From assembly GCA_963973975.1 (NCBI GenBank), contig CAXBCF010000019.1:1-63913 (forward strand): 63,913 bases of DNA, given 5' to 3'. The position numbers and the translations under genes were made by a program. Each line of letters opens with the position of its first letter. Position 1 is the stretch's first letter. The notes under the pieces were generated by a model. It was not told where the DNA came from. It saw only the letters and a list, made by a program, of their open reading frames with translations, and ran no database searches. Below, piece by piece: positions 1 to 9,033 of this stretch. Source of the stretch: UBA1494_A sp963973975 (GTDB lineage Bacteria; Bacteroidota; Bacteroidia; Flavobacteriales_E; Vicingaceae).

Positions 1-2
1 GT

Positions 3-911
3 AATGGTAGCAGTGTTTCATTAAATGCAACAGGCGGAACAACTTACTTATGGAGTACAAATTCAAGTACTTCAAACATAATTGTAAGTCCAACAACCAC
101 TACAAAGTATTTTGTGACAGTTACTGACTCAAACAGTTGTCAGAAAGTTGATAGTGTTTCAATAGATGTAGTTCAAAAGCCTTTACTCTCAGTTTCTAAT
201 GATACTTCTATTTGTCTTGGAGATACAATTACAATTGGTGCTACTAGTAATTTTTCAAACTATGTTTGGAGCAATGCTTCAAGTATTCAAAATATTGTTA
301 TTAATCCTATAAGTACTACTCTTTATAAAGTTCAATCATTTAATGGACCTACTTGCTTTGCTGAAGACTCAGTTCGTGTAATAGTTAATACTGGAAGTCC
401 AATTAATATTGGTCCAGATACTACATTAGATGCAACGATTACTCCCTCTTATACTTATAATGCTGGAGTAGGTTTTATATCTTATTTATGGCAAGACAAT
501 TCTTCTAATCAAACACTGATTGTAAACTATAGTACTACCAAAGCTGGTACTACTGACACAATTTCTGTAATTGCAGAAAACAGCATAGGTTGTCCTTCAG
601 TAGACACTGCATTTGTATTTTATGATTTTCTAACTGATATTATAGAATCTAATAGTCTTTCGAATAGAATTTTGGTTTATCCAAATCCTTCTTCAACTCA
701 TTTAAATATTAAGTTTGTTGAGTATTTAAGCGCTTACAAACATGTTAAACTCTATGACATGAAAGGTAAACTTGTAATTGATCAAGTTGCTCCATCCAAC
801 CAAGAAAGTATTCGTTTAGACTTAATGAAAGCTAAAATAAGTAAGGGTGTTTATCTATTAAATATAGAAGTTGGAGGTGATTTTTACCAAGAGAAACTAA
901 TTATTCAATAA
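3..911 (+). CDS. T9SS-sorted surface/secreted protein, 3' part (5' truncated by window edge)
   Basis: The reading frame is open from the window edge, so the gene starts upstream and only about 302 residues are visible. The visible part holds Ser/Thr-rich immunoglobulin/PKD-like repeats, each with a pattern like Y-x-W-S followed by a ThrxThrxYxVxV strand, typical of large adhesin-like exported proteins of Bacteroidota. The last ~75 residues form a type IX secretion type A sorting domain: a YPNPSS motif, then LYDMKGK, and a final KGVYLLNI...EKLIIQ strand. The stop codon TAA at 909-911 overlaps the target site of the adjacent IS relic. The GTG at 114 is internal, not the start. Cargo class is clear; the specific function is not. 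Confidence 0.85.
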   Translation, partial: NGSSVSLNATGGTTYLWSTNSSTSNIIVSPTTTTKYFVTVTDSNSCQKVDSVSIDVVQKPLLSVSNDTSICLGDTITIGATSNFSNYVWSNASSIQNIVINPISTTLYKVQSFNGPTCFAEDSVRVIVNTGSPINIGPDTTLDATITPSYTYNAGVGFISYLWQDNSSNQTLIVNYSTTKAGTTDTISVIAENSIGCPSVDTAFVFYDFLTDIIESNSLSNRILVYPNPSSTHLNIKFVEYLSAYKHVKLYDMKGKLVIDQVAPSNQESIRLDLMKAKISKGVYLLNIEVGGDFYQEKLIIQ

Positions 912-913
912 AT

Positions 914-926
914 AGTCGCTCCTTAA
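914..926 (+). repeat. Left terminal inverted repeat of the IS relic
   Basis: AGTCGCTCCTTAA; exact inverse of 2334-2346. Preceded by the target duplication AAAT at 910-913. Confidence 0.85.
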
Positions 927-1034
927 AAAGGATATAATCAATTATTGTTCAGATTTGTATGTTAATAACTATCTAAATTATCTTGATTTAAATTGCAAGA
1001 AAGTCTCTACTTTCATACCAAATCCTTGGAAATA

Positions 1035-2283
1035 ATGATTGGAAAAGCAGACAAGAAAAAATAGTATGATATGTTTCGACCAATGCTGATTGACTTTATA
1101 GACTCATAGCACGAATTAGTGTTATTGGCTGATAAAATAGATAGGGACTATTTTGAAAAAAAACTATCACCATTTTATTCTCAGATGGGTCGGCCATCGA
1201 TGCCTGTTCGCTTGATGGTGGTGTGTTTATTTTTGAAGCGCATGTATAATTTGGGTGATGAAACCTTGGCAGAAAAGAGGATTAGAGATCCATACTTGCA
1301 GCACTTCTGTGGGATGACTTATTTAGAGCAAAAATTTCCATGTGATCCGAGTGATTTTGTTCACTTTCGTATACGGGTAGGAGAAGAGAGTGTAGAGAAA
1401 ATATTCGCATACTCTGTTCTTATTCACGGAGAAAATGCTCAGAGAAGCAGGTTTTATCGGAAACAACGGTACAAGAAAATAATATAACTTTTCCTACGAT
1501 TGTAGGAATTGGCTAAACGTGTAATTGATAAATGCAACACTTTGGCTCAAAGTTCAGGCATCAGGCAAAGACAATCATACATTCGTATTTCTAAGTTGAT
1601 GGTTCGAGACACCTTTATTCCAAAGCATCCTAAACGAATTGTGAAAGCTAGAAATGCATGAAAAAAACTCAAAACCATAGCAGGCAGAATTATCAGAGAG
1701 CTTTATGGAGAGTTTAGCCCTGAACAATTAATACTACACTAAGAAGAACTCGATTTTTACAAACAGATAATTGGTCAAGCGAGAATCAATAAGAACAATA
1801 TTTACAGCATTCACTAACCCTTTACAAGTTTTATTGCCAAAGGAAAAACACACAAGCAATATGAATTTGAAAATAAGGTTGGTTTATTGACACCATCCAA
1901 TACACTTATAATTACTGCAATCAAAGCTTTTGAAGGAAATTTACATGACATTAAAACGATTGAGCCTCTCCTTGAACAAGTTAAGGAAAATGACTTAATT
2001 CCTCCGCATGAAGTAGTTTATGACAGAGGTGGTAGAGGACAAAACAAATTGGAGATGCAATTATCTCAACTCCCGATAATAGATCATTGAAATGCGATAC
2101 AGAATATTAAAAAAAGAAAAAACAAATTAATTTTAGGCTTAGAGCAACAATAGAACCAGTTATAGGAAACTTTTTAGGATGGGACAAAATTATCTTCATG
2201 GCTCAATTTAACCACAAATAAATGTGTTTTAAGCCGCTGCAGGTAAAATGATGCTTGAACTTAAAAAAGAAACAATTTCTTAA
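1035..2283 (+). pseudogene. IS5-family transposase pseudogene
   Basis: Reading begins at ATG 1035 (MIGKADKKK), with amber codons in the first 25 codons (1062-1064 and 1107-1109) where related transposases have sense codons. It then continues as a recognisable N-terminal domain (LADKIDRDYF, MGRPSMPVRLMV, PCDPSDFVHFR). Frame changes occur around 1440-1510. The next stretch reads on to TFIPKHPKRI and KIYSIH-like catalytic-core sequence with further in-frame stops near 1660, 1740 and 1815. A DDE C-terminal segment (YDRGGRGQNKLEM) lies at about 1890-2090, and a shifted tail ending LELKKETIS stops at 2283. At least five nonsense changes and several frameshifts make it non-functional. Confidence 0.85.
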
Positions 2284-2333
2284 CTTCTGTTTTTCATTTG
2301 GATATTAAATCAACAAAAATGTAAAGTGACTTA

Positions 2334-2346
2334 TTAAGGAGCGACT
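2334..2346 (-). repeat. Right terminal inverted repeat of the IS relic
   Basis: TTAAGGAGCGACT; exact inverse of 914-926. Followed by the target duplication AAAT at 2347-2350. Confidence 0.85.
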
Positions 2347-2490
2347 AAATATACAAACGGGTCAATTCGATAAGTTTTATTTCTGTTCAAGCTTTTGACG
2401 AATAAGTATTTTTCTATACATCTTAAACTATAGTTATTTCATCCTAAGTCTACTTTATATTTTTTGAAAGCAACTGAATAGAATGCGTAA

Positions 2491-2805
2491 TTATCTGTTT
2501 TTCATCTTTCCAATAATGGTATCCAGAGTCGATTTCATTTTTTCAATCGCGCTGTCAATGGCTTTCTCTTTTGTACTGTTTTTACTTTCAACCAATACAG
2601 GTTGAATGCCTTCTAACCTTGCTTCTAGCTTACATTGAATATCGTCTGAACCTCCTTTATCAGCATTCTGATCTGAAAGATGCACTTCAATGCGAGTAAT
2701 CTTGTCATCCATGTGCTTTAGAGCATGGTTAATTTTTTCAGATACAAACTTTTCTAAAGCTTCTGTACCTTGAATATTTTTGTCTGTGTTAAATTGTATG
2801 GTCAT
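2491..2805 (-). CDS. Ribosome hibernation-promoting factor/RaiA-like protein
   Basis: A 104-residue protein with the short HPF/sigma-54-modulation fold pattern: beta strand (MTIQFNTDK), a helix with EKFVSEKINHALKHMD, then alternating strands (ITRIEVHLSD, DIQCKLEARLEG, QPVLVESK) and a final amphipathic helix. Proteins of this family bind the small ribosomal subunit and inactivate or dimerise 70S ribosomes in stationary phase. The length matches short HPF/YfiA; no C-terminal dimerisation extension is present. It stands alone, leftward, after the IS relic. Family confidence is good; whether it is the main hibernation factor here cannot be told. Confidence 0.8.
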   Translation of the reverse strand: MTIQFNTDKNIQGTEALEKFVSEKINHALKHMDDKITRIEVHLSDQNADKGGSDDIQCKLEARLEGIQPVLVESKNSTKEKAIDSAIEKMKSTLDTIIGKMKNR

Positions 2806-2885
2806 CTATTGTTTATTAATGATTTAGTATGATACAATATTACTAAAGCCTAACTTGGTAGTGAATTATTGTGATGGTTACCAAT

Positions 2886-3542
2886 TTAATAATCATTTTG
2901 CAACGATTCTATTTGCGATTTTAGTTTTTTAGAATCTTCCACAATAGTTTCATAGGAATTAACCTTCTGTGCAATCAACGATTCATAAATAAGTAGTTTA
3001 TTTCTAAGGATAATTACATCATCTTTTTGAACTATTTTCACGTCCATTAAATCAAAGTTAGTCGTCAACCAATTCAATATTTCACTTGTAAAATAAGCTA
3101 CTTGATATTCCCCTTTCTTTTGACTTTCAAAAACTAATCCTTCGTAGTAATTACTTAAGGCCTTCTGAAGTGCTAAATCATCAATTAAACTCAATTTTCC
3201 TGAGGACTTCATCGAACTGTATGTTGATGTTGTAGGGGCGAAATTTTCTACTTCAAGAATTAACGACAGTTTACTGTCAATATCATATAAACTATCAGCT
3301 ATGAGCAAATTCAATAAGTCTTCCACATTTTCTCGTAGTTCTGAGTTGATGGGTATTTGGTATGATTCATAGGTTTTAATATCATCTGAAAGATCATTAA
3401 CTAATGAATTCATCAATATCATGCTTTCTTTTCGCTCTTGATTGATTTTTGATCTTTCACTGAGGTAAAAGGCAAGGTAGACTCCCAGTATTACTGCCAA
3501 AAAATTAAAAAAATGATTCATCCAGTTGTATTTTCTTTTCAT
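2886..3542 (-). CDS. DUF6090-like single-pass membrane protein
   Basis: A 218-residue protein with one N-terminal transmembrane helix (about residues 10-28, NFLAVILGVYLAFYLSE) directly followed by a basic/acidic helical segment with RSKINQERKES, then an all-helical cytoplasmic or periplasmic domain. This organisation, an anchor then helical domain with TTSTYSSMKSSG-like sequence, resembles the DUF6090 group common in Bacteroidota. No catalytic motif is visible and the function is unknown. Transcribed leftward with about 40 nt to the next upstream membrane gene, so the two may be co-transcribed. Confidence 0.5.
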   Translation of the reverse strand: MKRKYNWMNHFFNFLAVILGVYLAFYLSERSKINQERKESMILMNSLVNDLSDDIKTYESYQIPINSELRENVEDLLNLLIADSLYDIDSKLSLILEVENFAPTTSTYSSMKSSGKLSLIDDLALQKALSNYYEGLVFESQKKGEYQVAYFTSEILNWLTTNFDLMDVKIVQKDDVIILRNKLLIYESLIAQKVNSYETIVEDSKKLKSQIESLQNDY

Positions 3543-3581
3543 TGGGGTTATTTTTTTTTATGGTTAGGATTCCTTAGTAGT

Positions 3582-4694
3582 TTAATCATTATTCACAGGC
3601 ATTTCTTTCACGTTGTATTGAATTTCTTTTATTTTTAATTTCAACCAAGTCCATTTACCATTCTCTAATTCCCAACTTGCTTCACATTCAGTTGGTATTT
3701 TTATTCCAATTCGTTCTTCAATTTTAGTTGCAACAACGGTCCACTTTGTAGGCTCAATTGCACTTGTATCTTGATAACGCATTGTTATGAATTTTTTAAA
3801 ATTCCCTTTTTCATCAAAGTGGAATTCGCCTGAACCCACTGTTCCATTGTATTCCATAGTTGCTTTGGCAGAATTATCATCCAGGGTATCCCATTTTATA
3901 TATGTACTTAAAGATGCTGATGGAAACCAAACTAGTTCTGCCAAATATCTTTGTAAAGTTGCTTGGTTTACTTTTTTGTGGTTACCTGAATTGGCGACAG
4001 GAATTAGAGAAAATAGTTTTATTGTCATTTCACCCTGACCATTTTCAAATTTGTCACGTCCTGTAACGCTTAAAATCGAGTTCATCTGAGTAGTTATGCT
4101 CCAATTAAACGCAGGGGGTTGAACCGTAAAATACTGTTCTGCTTTACCGTAATTCCATTCTGATTGTTCTTGATTTAGTTTTAATTGCAATTCCTGAGTT
4201 AAATGCACATTTGAAGTAAACTGTTTGCCAATTACTCCACTATTCGTTAACCACTTTTGAATAATTGGTGGCAAATCTGCCAAGTCCTCTTCTGTCACAA
4301 ACTTTTGGCTAATGAGTTTTGAGTTTTCATACAGTATTTTCCTCTCTCTCTTGATTTTATTCTTAAAACTGAAACTTGAATATGCTATTATTATAGCTAA
4401 GAGGATAAATACATTTGCAATCGTCCCAAATTTTGAGTCACTCCAATAATTTATTATTAAAAACTGAGAAATTAGCACAGCAATAATTCCTATTATCCAC
4501 CATTGATTGAGTTGTGATAATAGCATAATAGTTGAAATTGTAAATAGAATAAATCCAAGTAACCATAATACTCCAAAATTTCTTGAAATAGGCTGAGAAA
4601 TTGAATTAAATTCTGCTATACCAAATGCTTTTAAAAATCCGAATAAATGGATTAATCCGTGAATTCCAATTATTATGGACACTGCAATTCGCAT
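3582..4694 (-). CDS. DUF6544 family membrane protein
   Basis: A 370-residue protein with about four hydrophobic helices in the first ~120 residues (IAVSIIIGIHGLIHLFGF, a helix around FGVLWLLGFILFTIS, WWIIGIIAVLISQFLII and IANVFILLAIIIAYSSF) and a soluble, strand-rich C-terminal domain. The latter carries family-like sequence (WFPSASLS, WDTLDD, MEYNGTVGSGEFHFDE, ITMRYQD). The C-terminal domain may be a lipocalin-like or lipid-binding beta structure by composition, but no function is established. Neighbours are other membrane proteins on the same strand. Confidence 0.6.
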   Translation of the reverse strand: MRIAVSIIIGIHGLIHLFGFLKAFGIAEFNSISQPISRNFGVLWLLGFILFTISTIMLLSQLNQWWIIGIIAVLISQFLIINYWSDSKFGTIANVFILLAIIIAYSSFSFKNKIKRERKILYENSKLISQKFVTEEDLADLPPIIQKWLTNSGVIGKQFTSNVHLTQELQLKLNQEQSEWNYGKAEQYFTVQPPAFNWSITTQMNSILSVTGRDKFENGQGEMTIKLFSLIPVANSGNHKKVNQATLQRYLAELVWFPSASLSTYIKWDTLDDNSAKATMEYNGTVGSGEFHFDEKGNFKKFITMRYQDTSAIEPTKWTVVATKIEERIGIKIPTECEASWELENGKWTWLKLKIKEIQYNVKEMPVNND

Positions 4695-4786
4695 AGTATT
4701 ATTGCTTTTAATAGAGTTTCATTAAACTATCTCAACAAAAATAGATAAAATGATTAATTATTTGTAATTGAATAGTATTTAGCTAA

Positions 4787-6058
4787 TTACTTCCTTTTCT
4801 CTTTAAAATCTTTAACCATTTGTTTAAAGAATTGAAAATCATCTGATGAAAAGAGCATCTCCTTAAAGCGCAATTTCACTTTTCTTTTTAGTGTATAAAG
4901 TATAAACGTAAACATGAAAAAATAGGTGATGCTTGCCGTAATTGCTGCACCATTTAATCCATATAGTGGAATCAACCAAAAACCAAAGCCCAAGGTTAAT
5001 ACTAAACCAAAGCCTGCATTCATCGAGTTAATTCTTTGCATTCCCATGCCTGAAAAAAATCGGCTGATAATAGCCTCCATAGAAAGAGAAATAATACCTA
5101 CACTCATTAATAAGATAACAGGCTTAATGGATTTAAAATCAGAACCTAAAAGGCTCGAAAAAAGTTCTGTTGGAATCAGTAAAAGCAATACAATGAGTGG
5201 CAATGTGATAATGAAACATAACTTCATTAAACGAATGCTAAGTTGAGCAGCCTTTTCTTCAGATTGTAGGTTCGATATGCGTGCATACTGAACCATTGCC
5301 AAACTTTTACTGGGCAATAAAATACCTTCAGAAAGCTGCACACCTGCTGTGTAAACACCCACTGCGGCTCTTCCGGAATAGATTTGTAAAATGTAATAAC
5401 TCAAACGATAGTTTAACAACTGAAATATATTCGCCAATTGCAAGTAAAATCCATATTGAAACAGTTCAACAAAGCCTTTTTTAAAATTAGAAGTGGATTC
5501 AGATTTTAAAAAGGGTTTTAAAAAATAGCTACTTAGTAGAAATTGACTGCTATAGCCTAAATAAGTTGCGAGAATAAATGAATCGACAGAAATTTGTTTT
5601 AGAATAAAATAAAAATACAACAGGGAGGTTAATTGCACAATTGATTGAGTTAGTAAGCAAAAATTAAACTGTTTAACTTGTTCTTTGCCCAAAAGCAAAT
5701 TACTATTGGTTGTTGAGATTGCTAGAATAATTCCCAAGAAAAGTAAGTCCCAAGCGTAATTCTCTAAAAATGTTGGAAAAAGGGAAATGCTTAAAGCATA
5801 AATTCCAGCCAAAATAAAGGTCCATGCATAGGATACCTTAAGCAATCTGATCATTGGAAATCGAGAAGCGTAGTAGATTAATCCTCCGCCATTTACAAAA
5901 TTATTAATCAGTATGAAAAGGCTGATTCCTAAAATTAAAAGTCCAATAGTACCCAAGCCCTCAGCACCTAAAAGTTTGGCGTTTAAAAGCAATAAGCTCA
6001 AGCTTATAAAAGCCATGATCAACCTAGAACCAATTGTATTTAGGATGTTTCGGATCAT
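4787..6058 (-). CDS. Lipopolysaccharide/oligosaccharide flippase (Wzx/MATE-like)
   Basis: A 423-residue integral membrane protein with about 12 predicted transmembrane helices spread over the whole length. Its N-terminus (LNTIGSRLIMAFISLSLLLLNAKLLGAEG) is characteristic of polysaccharide-biosynthesis flippases of the MOP superfamily, which move lipid-linked glycans across the inner membrane. The start ATG overlaps the stop of the upstream gene by 4 nt (ATGA), and it is the last gene of a three-gene leftward operon with a formyltransferase-like protein and a GT4 glycosyltransferase, which fits a surface-glycan role. The substrate is unknown. Confidence 0.75.
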   Translation of the reverse strand: MIRNILNTIGSRLIMAFISLSLLLLNAKLLGAEGLGTIGLLILGISLFILINNFVNGGGLIYYASRFPMIRLLKVSYAWTFILAGIYALSISLFPTFLENYAWDLLFLGIILAISTTNSNLLLGKEQVKQFNFCLLTQSIVQLTSLLYFYFILKQISVDSFILATYLGYSSQFLLSSYFLKPFLKSESTSNFKKGFVELFQYGFYLQLANIFQLLNYRLSYYILQIYSGRAAVGVYTAGVQLSEGILLPSKSLAMVQYARISNLQSEEKAAQLSIRLMKLCFIITLPLIVLLLLIPTELFSSLLGSDFKSIKPVILLMSVGIISLSMEAIISRFFSGMGMQRINSMNAGFGLVLTLGFGFWLIPLYGLNGAAITASITYFFMFTFILYTLKRKVKLRFKEMLFSSDDFQFFKQMVKDFKEKRK

Positions 6059-7686
6059 CTTTTGAGCAGTCGATTTAATTTGCGTTTACTACTTGTTACT
6101 AAGTTTGTAAGGCTAAATTGATGTTTTTTCCCGTCAATAAGTGTGTAGTTTCCAAATGAAGCAATGGTATGTATTCCAGAAGGGTAATCACTTCTTAGAT
6201 TGGGAAATAGTTCATTGACTGTTTGTTCTTCATAATTAGTTTCAGTTAAAACAATGAGTTCTTGAATTCGAATACTTCCACCATAGGTATTTAAACAGTT
6301 TTGTGCAGGTCTGTATAATTTTCCATTTTTAATAAATGGTGTTCCGGCAGGTCGAGCATTTCTAACATCAGTAATTACAGGGTTGAGGGTATGTGCTATA
6401 TAAGGACCTTCAATTTGTTCAGCAAAGAAAAGGTACAATTGCTCATTGGGTGCTTTTTTGTGGCTGCAAAACAACCACCATTTGCTTTGGTATTTTATTA
6501 AAGTTGGATCTAACCAAGCTCCCGAAAGTAGCTTGTTTTCAGTTCCATCGCTTAAGCATTTTAATATCAATTTACCAGACTCGTGACTTTCGGGTAATAA
6601 ATATACTTTTTCGTCTTCCTTTATGCAGTAAGGGTAGGAGAGATGATTTTCCGATTGGAGAACTATTTCGGATTTCGACCAGTTATTTCCATGGTACTTA
6701 ATTTGATGAATTTCTCCTTTAAACGTTTTGTAATTAAAGCTTTCGTATAAAATACTTTCCGAATCTTTACTGTTTGCAAATGGATCTGCTCGGTATTTCC
6801 CTTTAGGAGGTTGAGGCGCCCAATCAATTTCACCAACTTGTTGATTGCTAAAAGTAGAAATTTCCTGCTTGGCAACACCAATGTTCCAAAATTCTGCAAT
6901 AAATAATTCATTCCAATGAAACTTAAGTTTGTTCAAAATAAGGATTGACAAAAAGCTAAGAACTTGTAAATTATTGGGAGTCTTGTAAAGTGTTGCCTTC
7001 TTCTGAATCGGATGAATTGGAAAATCTTGTGTGTTTTTGTTTAAAAGGTATTGCTTAACAACTTGAGCAGGCCAATCAGTAGAAAGCATTAAAATTCTAT
7101 TCACATTTTCTTTAAAGCTGTGCTTTGAGGTTTTAATTAGTCCACTTTTTAGAATAATTCCCGCATCTAATTGATTGGTTAAACGCTGTAACATTGCCCC
7201 ATTTGTATGGTGATTTAAATGGATGTCCCAAAAGCCTGTGGGTCCTCCACGAATCAATTCATGATCGGCGTGATGGAAAGACCAAATACCGTACTTTGGA
7301 ACAGTTAAAACATCTCTTTTTAAAATTCCAAATCCAAAGCGGAGGATAAAATCCAAGTTGTGCGATTTAATAATTTCTAAATCTTGCTGATTTAAAACGG
7401 TGTAAAAACGGTCTTTTTCAGGTTTAAGTGGAATAATTTTAGATACAGGAAAATAATTTGAAATAGCTTGCACTTCCAATGCTCCTTTATTTCTAATGGA
7501 CCTTTCCAGAAACCGATAGCCTATTGAAGATTTGATATTAAAGTTTTTTTCGACATCATCATTAATAAAAAAACAATTTAATTGAACATCCTTAATGGCT
7601 ACTAACTTTTGAATGCATTCGATTTGCCATTTCTTTAGAAATGTGCTGTCAATCATTACTGCAAAACGAACTTCTTTAGTTGACAT
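6055..7686 (-). CDS. Formyltransferase-like domain fused to GINT1-N-like beta-propeller domain
   Basis: A 543-residue protein. Residues ~1-220 resemble a formyltransferase/hydrolase fold, with a signature around residues 115-175 (YGIWSFHHAD, RGGPTGFWDI, GAMLQRLTNQLDAGIIL) that parallels the HxxxP/LRGRGPxxW-type region of methionyl-tRNA- and sugar-formyltransferases. Residues ~275-540 look like the five-bladed sugar-binding propeller found at the N-terminus of glucosamine inositolphosphorylceramide transferase (YRADPFA, YESFNYKTFKGEI, LSYPYCIKE, AGTPFIKNGKLYRPAQ). It overlaps the upstream GT4 gene by 11 nt and the flippase by 4 nt. A role in modifying a surface sugar (for example N-formylation or N-acyl transfer) is an inference. 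Catalytic residues were not checked by alignment. Confidence 0.6.
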   Translation of the reverse strand: MSTKEVRFAVMIDSTFLKKWQIECIQKLVAIKDVQLNCFFINDDVEKNFNIKSSIGYRFLERSIRNKGALEVQAISNYFPVSKIIPLKPEKDRFYTVLNQQDLEIIKSHNLDFILRFGFGILKRDVLTVPKYGIWSFHHADHELIRGGPTGFWDIHLNHHTNGAMLQRLTNQLDAGIILKSGLIKTSKHSFKENVNRILMLSTDWPAQVVKQYLLNKNTQDFPIHPIQKKATLYKTPNNLQVLSFLSILILNKLKFHWNELFIAEFWNIGVAKQEISTFSNQQVGEIDWAPQPPKGKYRADPFANSKDSESILYESFNYKTFKGEIHQIKYHGNNWSKSEIVLQSENHLSYPYCIKEDEKVYLLPESHESGKLILKCLSDGTENKLLSGAWLDPTLIKYQSKWWLFCSHKKAPNEQLYLFFAEQIEGPYIAHTLNPVITDVRNARPAGTPFIKNGKLYRPAQNCLNTYGGSIRIQELIVLTETNYEEQTVNELFPNLRSDYPSGIHTIASFGNYTLIDGKKHQFSLTNLVTSSKRKLNRLLKR

Positions 7687-8854
7687 CCTTTAAAATTGAA
7701 GCGTAAAGTTCATAAAATTGCTGTCCTACTACTTTTTGACTGTATAACTTTTCAGCATGCGATCGAATGAGGTTTTTGGAAAAGGAATTATTTCCATTTA
7801 AGTAGTTTCGAATTGCAGCTGTAAATTCTTGGAGGTTTTTTGACGGTACCAAAGAGCCCATTTCACTTGGTACAATTTCAGGAATGCCGCCAACATCAGA
7901 ACTAATTACGGGTATTCCACTTGCAAAAGCCTCTAAAATCACGCAAGGCTGGTTTTCAAACAAACTAAATAGTAAAAGCACATCACTGTTTCTGAGTTCC
8001 TCAGCGACTTTTTCCATTGGTAATTCTCCTTTAAACTTTGTTAGTTTTTTCAATGGAGAATTATTTATTTTATGAAGCATTTCGACTTCATCTGGACCTG
8101 TACCAATTAATATAAACTCAAAGTCATTTCTTTCTTTCACAAGTTCATTCAATGCATCAATAATGAGGTGCATATTTTTGGGAACCTTGCTTAAATTGGA
8201 AATGTGAATCAACCTCTTTTTGGGATGATGTTTCATTTCTTTATTCGGTCTAAAAATAGTGGTATCAACTACATTAGGGATTAACAAATAATTTCCCAAC
8301 AAACTGTGAGATTTCATAGATTCCTCTAAATTTTTAGAAACAACAGTAATGGCAGCGGCATTTTTTACTGCAATTTTAGATAACTTCTTTTTCAAAAAAC
8401 CTTTATAAGCACCACTTATGGCATGGTAGCCTGACCAATGTTCGCTAATTAAAAAGGGAATCTTTTTAACCCATTTTAAATACAATGCCAAGATACTGGT
8501 TCGAGCCAAAACATGAACGTGACAGAGAGTTGGAGTAGTGTATTTTTTTGAATAATAGCGATACGCTCTAAAAAGAGCTTTTAAGTATCGAATTGAAGTA
8601 ATAACCTGATTGAAAGGTTTAAATACGAAGCTTGGTTTTTTGAAATATACTCGAATTTCGGGAAATTGAAAAGGACATGTTTCGATTAGTTCAAACTTCT
8701 TTTTTAATTCGGGGTCAGAATGGACAAATATGACAGCTACACTACAAAACTTACTTATGGCAATGGCATGATTTTCAATAAAATTCCCATCAAATGCATC
8801 GAATTTATTGGGATACCATTTTGGAAGGAATAATACCACCGGCTTTTTAGTCAT
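7676..8854 (-). CDS. Glycosyltransferase family 4
   Basis: A 392-residue GT-B glycosyltransferase. The N-terminal domain starts VVLFLPKWYPNKFDAFDGNF, carries SEHWSGYH around residue 138 and leads to the linker. The C-terminal nucleotide-sugar domain shows the GT4 retaining signature, IHISNLSKVPKNMHLIIDAL, then ENQPCVILEAFASGIPVI with the two conserved glutamates and DVGGIPEIV. First gene of the leftward operon with the formyltransferase-like fusion and the flippase, so it probably adds a sugar to a lipid-linked surface glycan. Donor and acceptor are unknown. Confidence 0.85.
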   Translation of the reverse strand: MTKKPVVLFLPKWYPNKFDAFDGNFIENHAIAISKFCSVAVIFVHSDPELKKKFELIETCPFQFPEIRVYFKKPSFVFKPFNQVITSIRYLKALFRAYRYYSKKYTTPTLCHVHVLARTSILALYLKWVKKIPFLISEHWSGYHAISGAYKGFLKKKLSKIAVKNAAAITVVSKNLEESMKSHSLLGNYLLIPNVVDTTIFRPNKEMKHHPKKRLIHISNLSKVPKNMHLIIDALNELVKERNDFEFILIGTGPDEVEMLHKINNSPLKKLTKFKGELPMEKVAEELRNSDVLLLFSLFENQPCVILEAFASGIPVISSDVGGIPEIVPSEMGSLVPSKNLQEFTAAIRNYLNGNNSFSKNLIRSHAEKLYSQKVVGQQFYELYASILKDVN

Positions 8855-9007
8855 GATTGCAAATTAAAGAGAATATTTTTTAACTAGCATTGTTATGAAA
8901 TATTGAGTTAAGTATCGCTTTTATTTAATTCAATCAAATTTCGCCGCATACTAAAAAATGAATTTAAAGATTTACTAATAAAATATGCTGCTGACATAAG
9001 TCTTAAT

Positions 9008-9015
9008 TATATTTG
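9008..9015 (+). promoter_or_regulatory. Candidate -7 box for the P4-type phosphatase gene
   Basis: TATATTTG fits the Bacteroidota TANNTTTG -7 consensus and lies 19-26 nt upstream of the ATG at 9034. No clear -33 TTG was seen. Confidence 0.45.
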
Positions 9016-9033
9016 TCCTTAAAATACACTTCC

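Larger units (their letters stand above)
914..2346 (+). mobile_element. Decayed IS5-family-like insertion sequence, 1,433 bp
   Basis: Perfect 13-bp terminal inverted repeats (AGTCGCTCCTTAA at 914-926 and its complement at 2334-2346) bound a transposase pseudogene. The element is flanked by a 4-bp direct repeat AAAT (910-913 and 2347-2350), consistent with a target-site duplication of the size seen in IS5-type elements. The left duplication overlaps the TAA stop of the preceding T9SS gene, so insertion left that protein intact. The ends are well preserved while the gene is riddled with stops. Family assignment rests on the transposase N-terminal DUF772-like sequence. It cannot move by itself, but could be mobilised in trans if an intact copy exists elsewhere. 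Confidence 0.85.

Noticed and set aside
1119..1487. Intact 122-residue transposase gene
   Set aside because: The homologous protein starts upstream at 1035 and continues past 1487 in other frames; this is one open segment of a pseudogene.
9013..9033. TTG start for the P4-type phosphatase
   Set aside because: It lies on the -7 promoter box and would put seven residues before a perfect lipoprotein signal peptide.
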